From JAIVHA01 sp965367295 (GTDB taxonomy: Bacteria; Pseudomonadota; Gammaproteobacteria; DSM-19610): a stretch of DNA of 41,370 bases. The DNA lies in the NCBI GenBank assembly GCA_965367295.1, contig CBDUHN010000031.1, positions 1-41,370 on the forward strand. The letters run 5' to 3'. This document shows, piece after piece, positions 33,466 to 41,370 of the stretch. The translations under genes were made by a program, and so were the position numbers. The first letter of the stretch is position 1; every line of letters starts with the position of its first letter. The notes beneath the pieces were generated by a model that was not told the DNA's origin, made no database searches, and was given only the letters and a program-made list of their open reading frames with translations.

Positions 33466-33834
33466 ATGGCCGATAAATTGTTGATCATTATGGTCAATAC
33501 CGACCCGCGCAATGCCACGGAACTGGGGGCGCCGTTCTTTCAGGCAACGGTGGCCGCGGCCATGGAGTACGAGGTGGAGGTTATCCTCACGGGGCGCGCC
33601 GGCGAACTGGCGAAAAAAGGGGTTGCCGAGGGGATCATGGTCCAGGGCGGAGACCCCCGTACCGTATATGACTACATCACCGCCGCCCACGAAGCAGGCG
33701 TGAAGTTCAAGGTCTGCACCCCGACTCTGGAACTCTGGGGCGATGACCTTATACCCGAGATCGAGGAAACCGTTGGTGGTGCCTATCTCATCAGTGAAGC
33801 CATGGATAACAACACCGTCACCTTCACCTATTGA
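33466..33834 (+). CDS. DsrE-family protein
   Basis: The 122-residue protein starts at ATG 33466, preceded by GAGGAG. An in-frame ATG at 33442 lies upstream of that site and is less likely. It shows the DsrE/DsrF-like fold pattern: KLLIIMVNTDPRNATELGAPF at the start, VEVILTGRAGELAKKG, and the C-terminal VCTPTLELWGDDLI with a single Cys at the family's usual place. DsrE relatives (DsrE, TusD) carry sulfur as persulfide, so a sulfur-transfer role is possible, but no dsr or tus partners are here. It is 12 bases before hpt and probably co-transcribed with it. Confidence 0.82.
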   Translation: MADKLLIIMVNTDPRNATELGAPFFQATVAAAMEYEVEVILTGRAGELAKKGVAEGIMVQGGDPRTVYDYITAAHEAGVKFKVCTPTLELWGDDLIPEIEETVGGAYLISEAMDNNTVTFTY

Positions 33835-33846
33835 CGTAGCAGGCAT

Positions 33847-34401
33847 ATGACCAACAACATCGAGCAGGCACAACAGGTATTACGCGAGGCCGATCAACTC
33901 TACAGCGCGGAGCAGGTCAGTGTCGCCTTTGATGAACTGGCACAGCGCATTACTACGGCAATGTCCGGTCGCAACCCGCTGTTCCTCTGCGTGCTCACTG
34001 GCGGCATCATTCCCGCCGGCCAACTACTCACGCGCCTGCACTTCCCGCTGGAACTGGACTACCTGCATGCCACCCGCTACCGGGGGGAAACCCGTGGCCG
34101 TGACCTGCAATGGATCGCCCGCCCGACCACGCCATTGCGGGGGCGGGTAGTGGTGGTGATTGATGATATTCTCGATGAAGGACACACCCTGGCCTCCATC
34201 CTCGAATACTGTCGTGAGGAAGGTGCCGAAGCGGTGTATAGCGCGGTACTGGTAGACAAGATCCATGACCGTCGTGTGGCGGGACTTACCGCAGATTTTC
34301 ACGGCCTGGTGGTGGAAGACCGCTACGTATTTGGCCAGGGCATGGACTACAAGGGATTCCACCGTAACCTGCCCGGTATCTATGCTGTGCATGGTCATTG
34401 A
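33847..34401 (+). CDS. hpt: Hypoxanthine-guanine phosphoribosyltransferase
   Basis: The 184-residue enzyme converts hypoxanthine and guanine to IMP and GMP with PRPP. The PRPP-binding loop VVVVIDDILDEGHTLASI is intact. FLCVLTGGIIPAGQLLTRL near the start, the flexible-loop region YRGETRGRDLQW, and the C-terminal VEDRYVFGQGMDYKGFHRNL (base-site) complete the family pattern. A short AGG ribosome binding site precedes the ATG. It is followed 33 bases later by the MTA/MTI phosphorylase gene, which could release the hypoxanthine this enzyme salvages. Confidence 0.95.
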   Translation: MTNNIEQAQQVLREADQLYSAEQVSVAFDELAQRITTAMSGRNPLFLCVLTGGIIPAGQLLTRLHFPLELDYLHATRYRGETRGRDLQWIARPTTPLRGRVVVVIDDILDEGHTLASILEYCREEGAEAVYSAVLVDKIHDRRVAGLTADFHGLVVEDRYVFGQGMDYKGFHRNLPGIYAVHGH

Positions 34402-34434
34402 TCTGCGCCCGGCGCAACCACAGGAAAGCATGCT

Positions 34435-35175
34435 ATGTCTGAACTAGCCATTATCGGCGGTACCGGCCTGACCACCCTGAAGGGTCTGAATATCTCGCGG
34501 CGCGAAGTGAGGCGCACACCCTTTGGGGAACCTTCCGGTCCCTTCATTCATGGTGAATTTGGAGGCAAGGAAGTGGTGTTTCTGGCCCGGCATGGTTCCG
34601 GGCATACCATCCCGCCCCACCGCGTGAACTACCAGGCAAACCTGTGGGCCCTGAAGGATATGGGGGTTACCAGGGTGATCGCCGTGGCCGCAGTTGGCGG
34701 TATTCGCAAGGACATGGCGCCGGGCCGCATTGCCTTTCCCGACCAGATCATCGACTACACCTATGGCCGTGCCCAGACCTTTTTCGAGACCGATCTGGTG
34801 GAGGTCACGCACATCGATTTCACTGAACCCTACTGCACGGAATTGCGCAATCATCTCATTGAAGTGGCCCGTGAACTGGGGCTGGAGGCGCTGGAGGATG
34901 GCACTTACGGTGCAACCCAGGGACCGCGCCTGGAGACTGCGGCGGAGATCGACCGTATGGAACGGGATGGCTGCGGCCTGGTTGGCATGACCGGCATGCC
35001 GGAAGCATCGCTGGCCCGTGAACTGGAACTCTGCTATTGCGCCTGCTCGGTTGTCGCCAACTGGGCCGCCGGTCGCGGCGATGGTCCGATTAACCTTGAG
35101 ATGATCGATACCAATCTCAAAAACGGCATGGCCAAGGTACGTACCTTGCTGGAACACGCCATTCCGGGAATCTGA
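34435..35175 (+). CDS. S-methyl-5'-thioinosine phosphorylase (MTA phosphorylase family)
   Basis: The 246-residue enzyme is a trimeric purine nucleoside phosphorylase-family member. The phosphate loop is IIGGTGLTTL (6-15), with ARHGSGHTIPPHRVNYQANL following. TQGPRLETAAEI and VGMTGMPEASLARELEL are characteristic. At the position where methylthioadenosine phosphorylases carry the Thr-Asp pair that reads the 6-amino group, this protein has VVANWAAGRG with Asn209, as in 6-oxopurine phosphorylases and the Pseudomonas methylthioinosine enzyme. I therefore favour methylthioinosine as substrate, giving hypoxanthine and methylthioribose-1-phosphate. Co-location with hpt fits. Confidence 0.88.
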   Translation: MSELAIIGGTGLTTLKGLNISRREVRRTPFGEPSGPFIHGEFGGKEVVFLARHGSGHTIPPHRVNYQANLWALKDMGVTRVIAVAAVGGIRKDMAPGRIAFPDQIIDYTYGRAQTFFETDLVEVTHIDFTEPYCTELRNHLIEVARELGLEALEDGTYGATQGPRLETAAEIDRMERDGCGLVGMTGMPEASLARELELCYCACSVVANWAAGRGDGPINLEMIDTNLKNGMAKVRTLLEHAIPGI

Positions 35176-35211
35176 TTGCAGGCCCGGCAAAGGCTGTTTC
35201 CGGTTTGAAAA

Positions 35212-35245
35212 AAAAGGCCCCTGTACAACTACACAGGGGCCTTTT
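35212..35245. terminator. Strong bidirectional terminator between MTI phosphorylase gene and kamA-like gene
   Basis: AAAAGGCCCCTGT (35212-35224) pairs perfectly with ACAGGGGCCTTTT (35233-35245) around an 8-base loop. The T-run on the plus strand and the A-run at the other side (T-run on the minus strand) allow termination in both directions between two convergent genes. Confidence 0.92.
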
Positions 35246-35265
35246 GATTTGGCGGATTGATTAAC

Positions 35266-36615
35266 TCAGCCCTGATCCTCAAAGAAGAACTTTTCCTCTC
35301 CAAAGGCCGGTTTCAGATCCGGCAGCCAGGTGGCACTTTCATCGTAACGGGCGAAGAAGGGGCGTTGTACCCAGTCCGGGTTGCGACCCTGGATGAAGCG
35401 GCAGACAAACACTTTTTCACCCGCCACCTCGGCGACACCCTGGATTTCAACCTTGCCGGGCGTGGCGGACATGGAAGGACCGCGCACGGTGCGGGATAGC
35501 CCGGATACCTGTTTCACTGCTTCACGATAGATTTCCCAGGCCCGGGCCAGCGGCACTTCGAAATAATGCTTGGCGCCCGTATCCCGTTCCACAAACATGT
35601 AGTAGGGAATGATGCCCAGACGGGTCTGCATACGCCACATCTTGCCCCATACATCCGGATCGTCGTTGATGTTTTTGATCAGTGGGGACTGGCTGCGCAA
35701 TACCGCGCCAGTGGCCCGCAAACGCCGGATCGCTTCAACCGACATGGGAGTTTCCATTTCACGCCAGTGATTGAAGTGGGTCATGATGGATACATGCTTG
35801 CCGGCCTTGACCATTTTTGTGATCAGGTTCAGCAATTCATCGGCATCTCCATCACTGACGAAACGCTGGGGCCAGAATGAGATGGCCTTGGTGCCAATGC
35901 GAATATTCTGGACGTGCTCAAATTCATTTCCGAGCAAGGGCTCCAGGTATTCCTGCAGATGCTTGGTCTTCATCACCATGGGATCACCGCCGGTGATCAA
36001 CAGGTCGCTGATATGTTTATGGGTACGCAGGTATTGGTGCAGCTGGTGTGTCTCCTTGCTGGAGATACGCAGCTCTTTATCGCCGATAAACTGGGCCCAT
36101 CGGAAACAGAAGGTGCAGTAGCTGTGGCAGGTCTGCCCCTGGCTTGGGAAGAATAAAAGCGTTTCCCGGTATTTATGCTGCATGCCCGGCAGCTCTTCAT
36201 TGTTCAGCGTAGGTACGTTGAGGTTTTTTTGGCCCGCCGGATGCGGATTCAGTTTGTCGCGAATCTCTTTGGCGACCCGTTTCACTTCCGCGCTGTCAGC
36301 GCCAGACTTCAATATGGCGGCCATGCGCTCGAAGTCGGCGGTTTCCAGCATGCCGGGCTGAGGAAAGGTGAGCCGGAAAATCGGGTCGTCCGGGATATTG
36401 GTCCAGTCGATCAGTTCGTCAATCACATACTGGTTAACCCTGAATGGCAGCACGTTCGCCACCACATGCATGGCAAAACGCTGCTCTTCAGGCAGGCGCT
36501 GGATCTGGCTGATCTGATCGAGATGACGTTCTGTGTAGACCTTGAAGCGCTGCGGTTCGCTGAACAGGTCAACGTATTCTTCGCGGCTTCGATAAAATTG
36601 CAAAATCTTGCTCAT
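35266..36615 (-). CDS. KamA-family radical SAM aminomutase (lysine 2,3-aminomutase-like)
   Basis: The 449-residue protein has a radical SAM cluster motif, CHSYCTFC, with Cys163, Cys167 and Cys170 in the CxxxCxxC spacing. LLITGGDPMVMKTKHL, GTKAISFWPQRF and LRSQSPLIKNIND follow, as in the lysine 2,3-aminomutase family. These enzymes use PLP and a 5'-deoxyadenosyl radical to move an amino group. The PLP lysine candidate is in PSMSATPGKVEI, though the surrounding residues differ from the classic PGGGGK. It is longer than EpmB, so tRNA/EF-P modification is less likely. Beta-lysine for osmoprotection is one possibility, but no partner acetyltransferase is adjacent. Confidence 0.85.
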   Translation of the reverse strand: MSKILQFYRSREEYVDLFSEPQRFKVYTERHLDQISQIQRLPEEQRFAMHVVANVLPFRVNQYVIDELIDWTNIPDDPIFRLTFPQPGMLETADFERMAAILKSGADSAEVKRVAKEIRDKLNPHPAGQKNLNVPTLNNEELPGMQHKYRETLLFFPSQGQTCHSYCTFCFRWAQFIGDKELRISSKETHQLHQYLRTHKHISDLLITGGDPMVMKTKHLQEYLEPLLGNEFEHVQNIRIGTKAISFWPQRFVSDGDADELLNLITKMVKAGKHVSIMTHFNHWREMETPMSVEAIRRLRATGAVLRSQSPLIKNINDDPDVWGKMWRMQTRLGIIPYYMFVERDTGAKHYFEVPLARAWEIYREAVKQVSGLSRTVRGPSMSATPGKVEIQGVAEVAGEKVFVCRFIQGRNPDWVQRPFFARYDESATWLPDLKPAFGEEKFFFEDQG

Positions 36616-36993
36616 TACGGTTACTCCCGCTGACTGGCGTAGTAACTGCGGCTTATTTCATTACTAGACGATGGGCCTGCGGCCGCACATATCGCCTGGG
36701 TGATCTGGTTGATGACACTGCATCAACTCAAGCCCCAGCTATCGTGAACGGGGTATGCGTGCATACCCGATGAAGCTGCCATCCGATGCTGTTACGGAAG
36801 CAGGTAGTAGGCTCCACTTTTGCGGAATGCCCGGTATTTATTGAAGTTTACGGAAATTTCAGGCCGATTAGGGTAACAATTCAACCAGGCTTCGTCCACC
36901 TGTGGACTAAACCAGAACGGCGATTCCCTCTGGTTATTGTGTGATTTCCCGGATTTTCCAGTTATTCAGACCCGGGTGATGGCAGTTTGCGTA
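36616..36993. other. 378-base gap between csiV and kamA-like gene
   Basis: No gene is supported. Both flanking genes are on the minus strand, so this should hold the csiV 3' end and the kamA-like promoter. A perfect inverted repeat, GGGTATGC (36751-36758) and GCATACCC (36761-36768), stands about 140 bases upstream of the kamA-like start. It could be an operator or RNA hairpin. A short plus-strand frame from 36937 runs into csiV and has no family likeness. Confidence 0.5.
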
Positions 36994-37758
36994 TTACTGT
37001 ACAGAATCAGGTGTGAGGCTCACCGGCCCGGCAGAGGGGATATTTTCCGGTCCGGATACCGGCATCGGCTCCTGCTCCGGCGGAGTGTAGGGAGTGATCT
37101 GCACCAGCAGGCCGAAGCGTGGGTGATCGATATAATGAAGCTCACCGCTGCGCATGCGGCGTTGTTGTTGCATGCGGTATACCGGTGCAGCGCCAATACC
37201 GGGCGCAGTGCCGTTCATCGTGGATGAGACGTAGGACTGAGTTGCTTCAACCAGCCGCAGGTCAGTCGCCACATGCAGATAACGAGAGACGGACACCAGG
37301 ATCGTACCTTCCAGATGCGGTACCGGCAGAGATCCACCGGCGCTATACCCCTGCAACGCCAACACATCCACCGGTAATGCCGCTTTCGGGTCCTGCACCG
37401 TCTGGCGCCACAACAGGTGTGCCAGAGGCCGGTAACCACTGCTGCGGCTCAGTGACCCTTCGATGGCATTCAGTTTTTGTGCGCTGGCCGGTAGCGCAAT
37501 CCAGCCATGGTCCAGGGTCGCCATGCTGTCCGGCCGAGAGCCATCCAATATACTGGATTCCGGATTACCGCTGGACTCCCGGAATGACCGCTCAGGCAGT
37601 TGCTCCAGCTTCCACTCTTCGCCACCATCATAGGCGTTGAGATTGGTAAACAGGATCATCTCAATATCAAACTGGCGCGCAGATTCCCCGGTTGCAGCGC
37701 GCACCTGGGGCGCCAGCAGTGTCGAAAGTAGCAGGCAGATCAGCCATTTCTTTTGCAT
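36994..37758 (-). CDS. CsiV-like peptidoglycan-binding protein
   Basis: The 254-residue exported protein has a signal peptide at residues 1-21 (MQKKWLICLLLSTLLAPQVRA). The mature start FDIEMILFTNLN and the later GTILVSVSRYLHVATDLRL, HYIDHPRFGLLVQITPY and a Pro/Ser-rich tail match the CsiV family. In Vibrio, CsiV binds the periplasmic regulator LpoA-type partners and peptidoglycan; elsewhere the role is unclear. Family members lie directly after mfd in several gammaproteobacteria, as here (32 bases after the mfd stop), which supports the call. It is probably co-transcribed with mfd. Confidence 0.78.
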   Translation of the reverse strand: MQKKWLICLLLSTLLAPQVRAATGESARQFDIEMILFTNLNAYDGGEEWKLEQLPERSFRESSGNPESSILDGSRPDSMATLDHGWIALPASAQKLNAIEGSLSRSSGYRPLAHLLWRQTVQDPKAALPVDVLALQGYSAGGSLPVPHLEGTILVSVSRYLHVATDLRLVEATQSYVSSTMNGTAPGIGAAPVYRMQQQRRMRSGELHYIDHPRFGLLVQITPYTPPEQEPMPVSGPENIPSAGPVSLTPDSVQ

Positions 37759-37790
37759 CAGCTTACGGTTTCCTTCGTGGTGCGTATAAC

Positions 37791-40700
37791 TCAGGCGGCT
37801 TTGGCAGTCAGGGTGCCCAGCAGATCGCGTACGGCCTGCAGACGCGCTTCATTGTCGGTGAAATCGCCATAGAAGCGCAATTTCTCGTTGCCATCGAGTT
37901 TGTACTGCTGGGGTCGGGTCTGGATCAGTTGCACGATCTGCATGGGGTCGACCTGCGGTTCGGAACCGAATACCAGGCGTCCGCCCTGCGGGCCGGCCTC
38001 GATCTTCCGAATACCGAGCGGGACTGCCAGTAGTTTCAGTTCAGTGATGCGGAACAGTTGCTTGGCCGGTTCCGGCAGCAGGCCGAAGCGGTCGATCATC
38101 TCCACCTGCAGTTCGCGCAGGTCCGCCTCGCTGGTGGCGCTGGCAATACGCTTGTAGAGAATCAGACGGCTATGCACATCGGGCAGGTAATCGTCGGGAA
38201 TGAGCGCCGGGGTCTGCAGATCGACTTCCGCGCCATGTTCCAGCGGTTTGTCCAGTTCCGGTTGTTTGCCCGCCTTGAGCGCCTTCACGGCGCGTTCCAG
38301 CAACTCGGTGTAGAGCGTGAAACCGATTTCGTGAATCTGGCCACTCTGCTCGTCGCCGAGCAACTCGCCGGCACCGCGAATCTCCAGATCGTGAGTGGCC
38401 AGAGTGAAACCGGCGCCCAGATTCTCCAGCGACTCTACTGCTTCCAGGCGCTTGATGGCATCGGCGGTCATGGCCTTGCGGTCGGGCACCAGCAGGTATG
38501 CATAGGCACGGTGATGGGATCGCCCCACACGACCACGCAACTGATGCAACTGCGCCAGGCCGAGCTTGTCGGCCCGGTTCATGAGAATAGTGTTGGCGGT
38601 GGGTACATCGATGCCGCTTTCGATAATGGTGGTGCACACCAGCAGGTTGAAACGACGATGGTAGAAATCCAGCATCACCTGTTCCAGGTCGCGCTCACGC
38701 ATCTGGCCATGACCGATGGCGATATTGGCCTCGGGCACCAGTTCACCCAGTTCACGGGCAATTTTCCCGATGCTCTCCACATCGTTGTGCAGGAAGTACA
38801 CCTGGCCACCGCGCTTGATCTCGCGCAGGCAGGCCTCACGAATGGTGGTGTTATCCCATTCCCCAACGAAGGTCTTCACCGCCAGGCGCTGCACCGGCGG
38901 AGTGGCGATGATGGACAGGTCACGCAGGCCGGTGAGTGACATGTTGAGGGTGCGTGGGATCGGCGTGGCGGTCAGGGTGAGCATGTCCACTTCCGCGCGC
39001 AGTGCCTTCATGGCTTCCTTCTGCCGTACACCGAAACGGTGCTCCTCGTCGATGATCACCAGGCCGAGATTCCTGAACTTGACGGCCTCCTGCAGCAGTT
39101 TGTGGGTACCGATCACAATGTCCACGGTGCCGTCCCGCAGGCCCTGGATGACGGTGTCGGTTTCCTTTTTGTTGCGAAAACGCGATAGCACCTCGATGCG
39201 CATGGGCCAGTCGGCAAAACGGTCAAGGAAATTCTGGTAATGCTGCTGGGCGAGCAGGGTGGTGGGTACCAGCAGGGCCACCTGCTTGCCCCCCTGGGCG
39301 GCGATGAAGGCGGCACGCATGGCCACCTCGGTCTTGCCGAAGCCCACATCGCCGCACACCACGCGGTCCATCGGCTGCGGTCCGGCCATGTCGTTCATGA
39401 CCGCCTCGATGGTGCGCTCCTGGTCCGGGGTTTCCTCGAAGGGGAAACTGGCGACAAAGGCAGCGTATTCCTCCGGGTGCAGGGTGAAACTGTGACCCTT
39501 GCGGGCGGCGCGGCGGGCATAGATGTCGAGCAGTTCCGCAGCCACATCACGCACCCGTTCGGCTGCCTTGCGGCGCGCCTTGGACCACTGGTCGCTGCCA
39601 AGCTTGTGCAACGGGGCGGACTCCGGCGCGGAACCGGTATAGCGGCTGATCAGGTGCAACGAGGAAACGGGCACGTAGAGCTTGTCGTTGCCGGCGTACT
39701 CCAGGGTCAGGAATTCGGTTTCAATGACGCCGACGTTGAGTTTCTGCAGGCCGAGGTAACGGCCGACGCCGTGATCCTCGTGTACCACCGGTGCGCCGAT
39801 GTGCAGGTCGGTGAGATTCTGGATGATGGCGTCGGAATCGCGGCTCGGTTTACGGGCGCGTTTCTGTGCGACCCGTTCACCGAACAATAACGGCTCGGCA
39901 ATGATGGCCAGCGCCGGATCTTCCAGTAGCATGCCGTTTTCCAGCGGCGCCACGCAGATGGCCGGGTTCGCGTCGCCTTCGAGGAAGGCATGCCAGTCTT
40001 CCACCTGGGAAACCTGTATGCCGAAATCCCGTAACTGTTCGCGCAGTGTTTCCCTGCGGCCGGCTGATTCGACGGTGAACAGCACGCGCCCGGTATACTG
40101 TTGCAGGAACAGCTGCAGTGACTGGGCTGGGTGCTCGGCCCGCGGTTTGATGCGCAACTCCTGCAGGGCAGAGGTAGCGAAGTTGACGCTGTCGCTACCG
40201 GGTTGTGCCTGTTCAAAGCGCTGCATGCGGATACGGGCGTAGCCGGTTTCCGCCTGTTGCAACTCATCGGCGGTGAGGAACAACTGGTGCGGGGGCAGAA
40301 GCGGCCGTTCACGGTCATGGCGGCGCGACTCGTAGCGTTCTTCGGTCTGGGTCCAGAAGCGTTCCGCGGCCACCTCGGTGTCGGGCATCTGCACCATCAG
40401 GGCGGTATCGGGCAGATAGTCGAACAGGGTGGCGGTCTCTTCGAAGAACAGTGGCAGGTAATACTCGACGCCGGCAGGCGGCAGTCCCTGGCTGACATCG
40501 CGATAGATCAGGCTGCCCTGGGGGTCACCCTCGAACTGCTGGCGAAATGCCTTGCGGAAACGGGTGATGGCCGCTTCATCGAGGGGGAACTCCCGGGCCG
40601 GCAGCATGCGGATGCTGTCCACCTGTTCAACGGATATCTGGGTATCCGGGTCGAAGGTGCGAATGGATTCCACTTCGTCATCGAACAGATCGATGCGGAA

Positions 40701-41282
40701 CGGCATGGGGCTGCCCATGGGGAACAGGTCCAACAGGGAACCGCGCACGGCGAACTCGCCATGCTCCATCACCTGCGATACACAGGCATAACCGGCCTGG
40801 TCGAGACGTTTACGCAGCGCCTCGATATCCAGCCGGCTGCCCTTGTCCAGCAAAAGGCTATGTTGTTCGAGATAGGCGCGCGGTGCCAGCCGTTGCAACA
40901 GGGTGGCCACCGGCACGATGACGATACCGTGCTTCAGGCTCGGCAGGCGGTACAGGGCGGTGAGTCGCTCCGAGATAATGTCCTGGTGCGGCGAGAAGGT
41001 ATCGTAGGGCAGGGTTTCCCAGTCCGGGAAACAGAATACCGGCAGTTCCGTGTGGCGTGCGAAATAGCGAATCTGCTCCTGCAAGCCTTCCGCGGCACGC
41101 ATGTCCGGGGCGATGACTACCAGTGGTGCGTTGGCCTTGCGTGCAGCGTTTTCCAGCGCCAATGCAAAGCTGTCGCCATACAGGCGGCCCCAGGTGATGG
41201 CCTGCCTGCCCGCGGGCAGGGCAGGGCTCATGGGGCTGATGGTCTGGTCCTGGGCGTTGGCGGACTTGCTGGTTTGGGACAT
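37791..41282 (-). CDS. mfd: Transcription-repair coupling factor Mfd
   Basis: The protein is about 1163 residues from the ATG at 41282; an open frame continues to a TTG at 41312. Mfd removes RNA polymerase stalled at DNA lesions and recruits UvrA. The N-terminal UvrB-homology region includes VFCFPDWETLPYDTFSPHQD. A CarD-like RNA polymerase-interaction domain begins near VVHEDHGVGRYLGLQKLNVG. The RecG-like translocase has Walker A GDVGFGKTEVAMRAAF, the DEEH box VIIDEEHRFGVRQKEA, and TLTATPIPRTLNMSL. LLVCTTIIESGIDVPTANT and LHQLRGRVGRSHHRAYAYLL follow. The C-terminal TRCF domain ends at LLGTLTAKAA. Length matches E. coli Mfd (1148). Confidence 0.97.
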   Translation of the reverse strand: MSQTSKSANAQDQTISPMSPALPAGRQAITWGRLYGDSFALALENAARKANAPLVVIAPDMRAAEGLQEQIRYFARHTELPVFCFPDWETLPYDTFSPHQDIISERLTALYRLPSLKHGIVIVPVATLLQRLAPRAYLEQHSLLLDKGSRLDIEALRKRLDQAGYACVSQVMEHGEFAVRGSLLDLFPMGSPMPFRIDLFDDEVESIRTFDPDTQISVEQVDSIRMLPAREFPLDEAAITRFRKAFRQQFEGDPQGSLIYRDVSQGLPPAGVEYYLPLFFEETATLFDYLPDTALMVQMPDTEVAAERFWTQTEERYESRRHDRERPLLPPHQLFLTADELQQAETGYARIRMQRFEQAQPGSDSVNFATSALQELRIKPRAEHPAQSLQLFLQQYTGRVLFTVESAGRRETLREQLRDFGIQVSQVEDWHAFLEGDANPAICVAPLENGMLLEDPALAIIAEPLLFGERVAQKRARKPSRDSDAIIQNLTDLHIGAPVVHEDHGVGRYLGLQKLNVGVIETEFLTLEYAGNDKLYVPVSSLHLISRYTGSAPESAPLHKLGSDQWSKARRKAAERVRDVAAELLDIYARRAARKGHSFTLHPEEYAAFVASFPFEETPDQERTIEAVMNDMAGPQPMDRVVCGDVGFGKTEVAMRAAFIAAQGGKQVALLVPTTLLAQQHYQNFLDRFADWPMRIEVLSRFRNKKETDTVIQGLRDGTVDIVIGTHKLLQEAVKFRNLGLVIIDEEHRFGVRQKEAMKALRAEVDMLTLTATPIPRTLNMSLTGLRDLSIIATPPVQRLAVKTFVGEWDNTTIREACLREIKRGGQVYFLHNDVESIGKIARELGELVPEANIAIGHGQMRERDLEQVMLDFYHRRFNLLVCTTIIESGIDVPTANTILMNRADKLGLAQLHQLRGRVGRSHHRAYAYLLVPDRKAMTADAIKRLEAVESLENLGAGFTLATHDLEIRGAGELLGDEQSGQIHEIGFTLYTELLERAVKALKAGKQPELDKPLEHGAEVDLQTPALIPDDYLPDVHSRLILYKRIASATSEADLRELQVEMIDRFGLLPEPAKQLFRITELKLLAVPLGIRKIEAGPQGGRLVFGSEPQVDPMQIVQLIQTRPQQYKLDGNEKLRFYGDFTDNEARLQAVRDLLGTLTAKAA

Positions 41283-41370
41283 GGATGCGATACGGGATAT
41301 GGGGGTCGACAATCGAGGCGGTATTGTCCCATATTTTGGCGGCGGATGCGCAGGGGGTGGGTTTTATGGG

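Noticed and set aside
36937..37227. Small plus-strand frame between the kamA-like gene and csiV
   Set aside because: Most of it is antisense to csiV and there is no ribosome binding site or recognisable protein pattern.
38058..38939. Long plus-strand open frame (293 codons) opposite mfd
   Set aside because: It lies entirely antisense to conserved helicase motifs of mfd and has no family resemblance; it is a high-GC shadow frame.
1..41370. CRISPR arrays, tRNA/rRNA genes, insertion sequences or prophage
   Set aside because: No regularly spaced repeats, cloverleaf or rRNA-like segments, transposase, integrase or terminal repeats were seen on either strand; a tRNA scan would be needed to exclude a missed tRNA.

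Overview
The window is a stretch of core chromosome from a gammaproteobacterium of moderately high GC content. The evidence is the gene order smr / surE-pcm-yqaA-nlpD-rpoS, the sdhCDAB-sdhE-ygfX cluster, the nagZ...hpt-MTI phosphorylase cluster and mfd-csiV. The order rpfE-like/recJ/.../prfB/lysS also matches the Xanthomonadales arrangement. A C-terminal sorting signal of the PEP-CTERM/VPLPA type and a DsrE-family protein would fit a free-living aquatic or sediment lineage such as a Chromatiales-like sulfur oxidiser, but that placement is inference. No phage, transposase, CRISPR array, rRNA or tRNA was found.

Layout. 1-160: two short inverted repeats downstream of smr. 161-4915: an Smr-domain gene on the minus strand, then the stress-survival locus surE, pcm, yqaA-like, nlpD and rpoS, closed by a 12-bp hairpin. 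4926-5294: an Mth938-like protein on the minus strand. 5486-9180: amino acid genes alaC, hom, thrC. 9181-12332: a leader-like gap, an RpfE-type protein and recJ with a terminator. 12343-13495: a sorting-signal (DUF4114-like) secreted protein on the minus strand and an AT-rich gap. 13496-16517: a DUF2835 protein, prfB with its programmed +1 frameshift, and lysS. 16693-17751: ygfZ on the minus strand. 17897-21855: succinate dehydrogenase sdhCDAB with assembly genes sdhE and ygfX. 21917-24428: a CYTH phosphohydrolase, a dipeptide-type solute-binding lipoprotein and a YkuD L,D-transpeptidase. 24430-26427: a GGDEF-EAL membrane protein on the minus strand. 26732-30899: a MinD/FleN-like ATPase with a long extra C-terminus, a DUF900 hydrolase and two ABC permeases (DppB/DppC type). 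31017-35175: nagZ, an MscS-type channel, a DsrE-family protein, hpt and an MTA/MTI phosphorylase, ended by a strong terminator. 35266-36615: a KamA-type radical SAM aminomutase on the minus strand. 36994-41282: mfd followed by csiV on the minus strand.

Functionally the genes cover general stress response and cell separation (rpoS, nlpD), protein repair (pcm), translation termination and tRNA charging (prfB, lysS), DNA repair (recJ, mfd), the TCA cycle and respiratory chain (sdh), threonine synthesis, wall recycling (nagZ, YkuD) and purine/methylthio salvage (hpt with a phosphorylase that carries an Asn at its base-contact position). Most of the window is recognisable core genome. The least explained parts are the MinD-like/hydrolase/permease cluster, the lone sorting-signal protein beside an AT-rich gap, and two eight-residue mini-ORFs with good ribosome binding sites.
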